Shown: positions 63,515 through 64,000 of the stretch, one piece after another
How positions within the stretch are numbered: the first letter of the stretch is position 1
Layout of the letters: each line of letters starts with the position of its first letter
Assembly (NCBI RefSeq): GCF_029931775.1
Contig: NC_079315.1
Coordinates: 114,510,274 to 114,574,273 of the forward strand
Reading direction: 5' to 3'
Source: Euleptes europaea
Lineage: Eukaryota; Chordata; Lepidosauria; Squamata; Sphaerodactylidae
Length of the DNA: 64,000 nt
Notes under the pieces: model-generated
The model's database searches: none
Told to the model about the DNA's origin: nothing
The model's input: the letters and a program-made list of their open reading frames with translations, nothing else
Translations under genes and position numbers: made by a program

Positions 63515-63766
63515 CTAAGAACATAAGAAAGGCCCATCAAGTCCAGCAGTCTGTTCACACAGTGCCCAACCAGGTGCCTCTAGGAAGCCCACAAACAAGA
63601 CCACTGCAGCAGCATTATTCTGCCTGTGTTCCACAGCACCTAAGATAACAGGCATGCTCCTCTGATCCTGGAGAGAATAAGTATGCATCATGACTAGTAG
63701 CCATTTGGACTAGCAGCCATGGATAGCCCTCTCCTCCATGAACATGCCCACCCCCCTCTTAAATTT
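63515..63766 (-). mobile_element. CR1 3' end
   Basis: Reverse copy: taagaacataagaaagg, catcaagtccagcagtctgt, aggcatgctcctctgatcct, cccccctcttaaa. Same subfamily as the copy at 62938. Confidence 0.85.
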
Positions 63767-64000
63767 GCCAGGTGAGACTCATCTTCCTGTCTAATTCAGC
63801 AAGGCTCTTATGTTCCTAACCACCTAATTGTTTGGTGTCTATTTGCTGAAAGTCACGTTAAAGTAGAGGACCCTCATACTTAAGGATTCAGAGGGAGTGA
63901 ATGGAAGACCAGATAGATTTCTCCTGCTGTGCTTGTTGTCACGGAAAAGTCTTCCCTGCAGACAATTGAGATTTTTCTTAAAGAGCAGACTGCAGCATTT
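63767..64000. other. No feature seen at the right edge
   Basis: 234 bp of unique sequence after a CR1 copy. No SKOR2 3' exon or polyadenylation signal is recognisable. Confidence 0.5.

Noticed and set aside
1-64000. Endogenous retrovirus or LTR element
   Set aside because: I looked for LTR pairs, primer-binding sites and gag/pol motifs and saw none. The only reverse transcriptase region is CR1-type and the RTE piece is Bov-B-type.

Overview
The window is vertebrate nuclear DNA. Its repeats point to a squamate reptile (lizard, gecko or snake). They include Sauria-type tRNA SINEs with a Bov-B-like 3' end and (CTT)n tail, RTE/Bov-B LINE 3' ends, many CR1 3' ends with ATTCTATG or TTCTTATG tails, a tRNA-Ala-derived SINE, 5S rRNA-derived SINEs, a third tRNA-derived SINE with a (TTTACC)-like tail, hAT non-autonomous elements and several inverted-repeat MITE families. 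I cannot name the species.

The window holds one protein-coding gene I can support: SKOR2 (SKI family transcriptional corepressor 2, also CORL2/FUSSEL18), on the + strand. The ATG is at 31306. A very GC-rich exon codes for 764 residues (31306-33597). Six smaller coding exons follow: 37000-37060, 39719-39793, 52491-52556, 53010-53108, 58801-58868 and 61721-61783 (TAA). All reading phases join and give a protein of about 907 residues. The donor after the 61-nt exon appears to be GC rather than GT. The last exon is read in a frame different from the one that resembles the SKOR1 C-terminus, and that other frame is still open.

Layout: 1-14240 is upstream DNA dense in SINEs, MITEs and nested insertions. 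14250-15000 is a CpG island with a perfect CRE palindrome and a donor-like site, and is a candidate SKOR2 promoter and non-coding first exon. 15000-18800 is mostly unique and still fairly CpG-rich. 18820-29265 holds CR1, SINEs and microsatellites, including one CR1 copy with a reverse-transcriptase region. 29266-31110 is a degenerate tandem array (unit about 145 bp) broken by CR1 insertions, and another CR1 fragment touches the acceptor region of the large exon. 31292-61783 is SKOR2. Its introns carry a 365-bp tandem duplication, a repeat-poor AT-rich block after exon 4 that looks like a conserved non-coding element, and many SINEs and MITEs. 61784-64000 holds Bov-B and CR1 remains and no gene.

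All calls come from reading the sequence and from remembered family features. No search or alignment was run. Repeat ends are usually good to about 5-20 bp; the exon ends are set by splice signals and phase.
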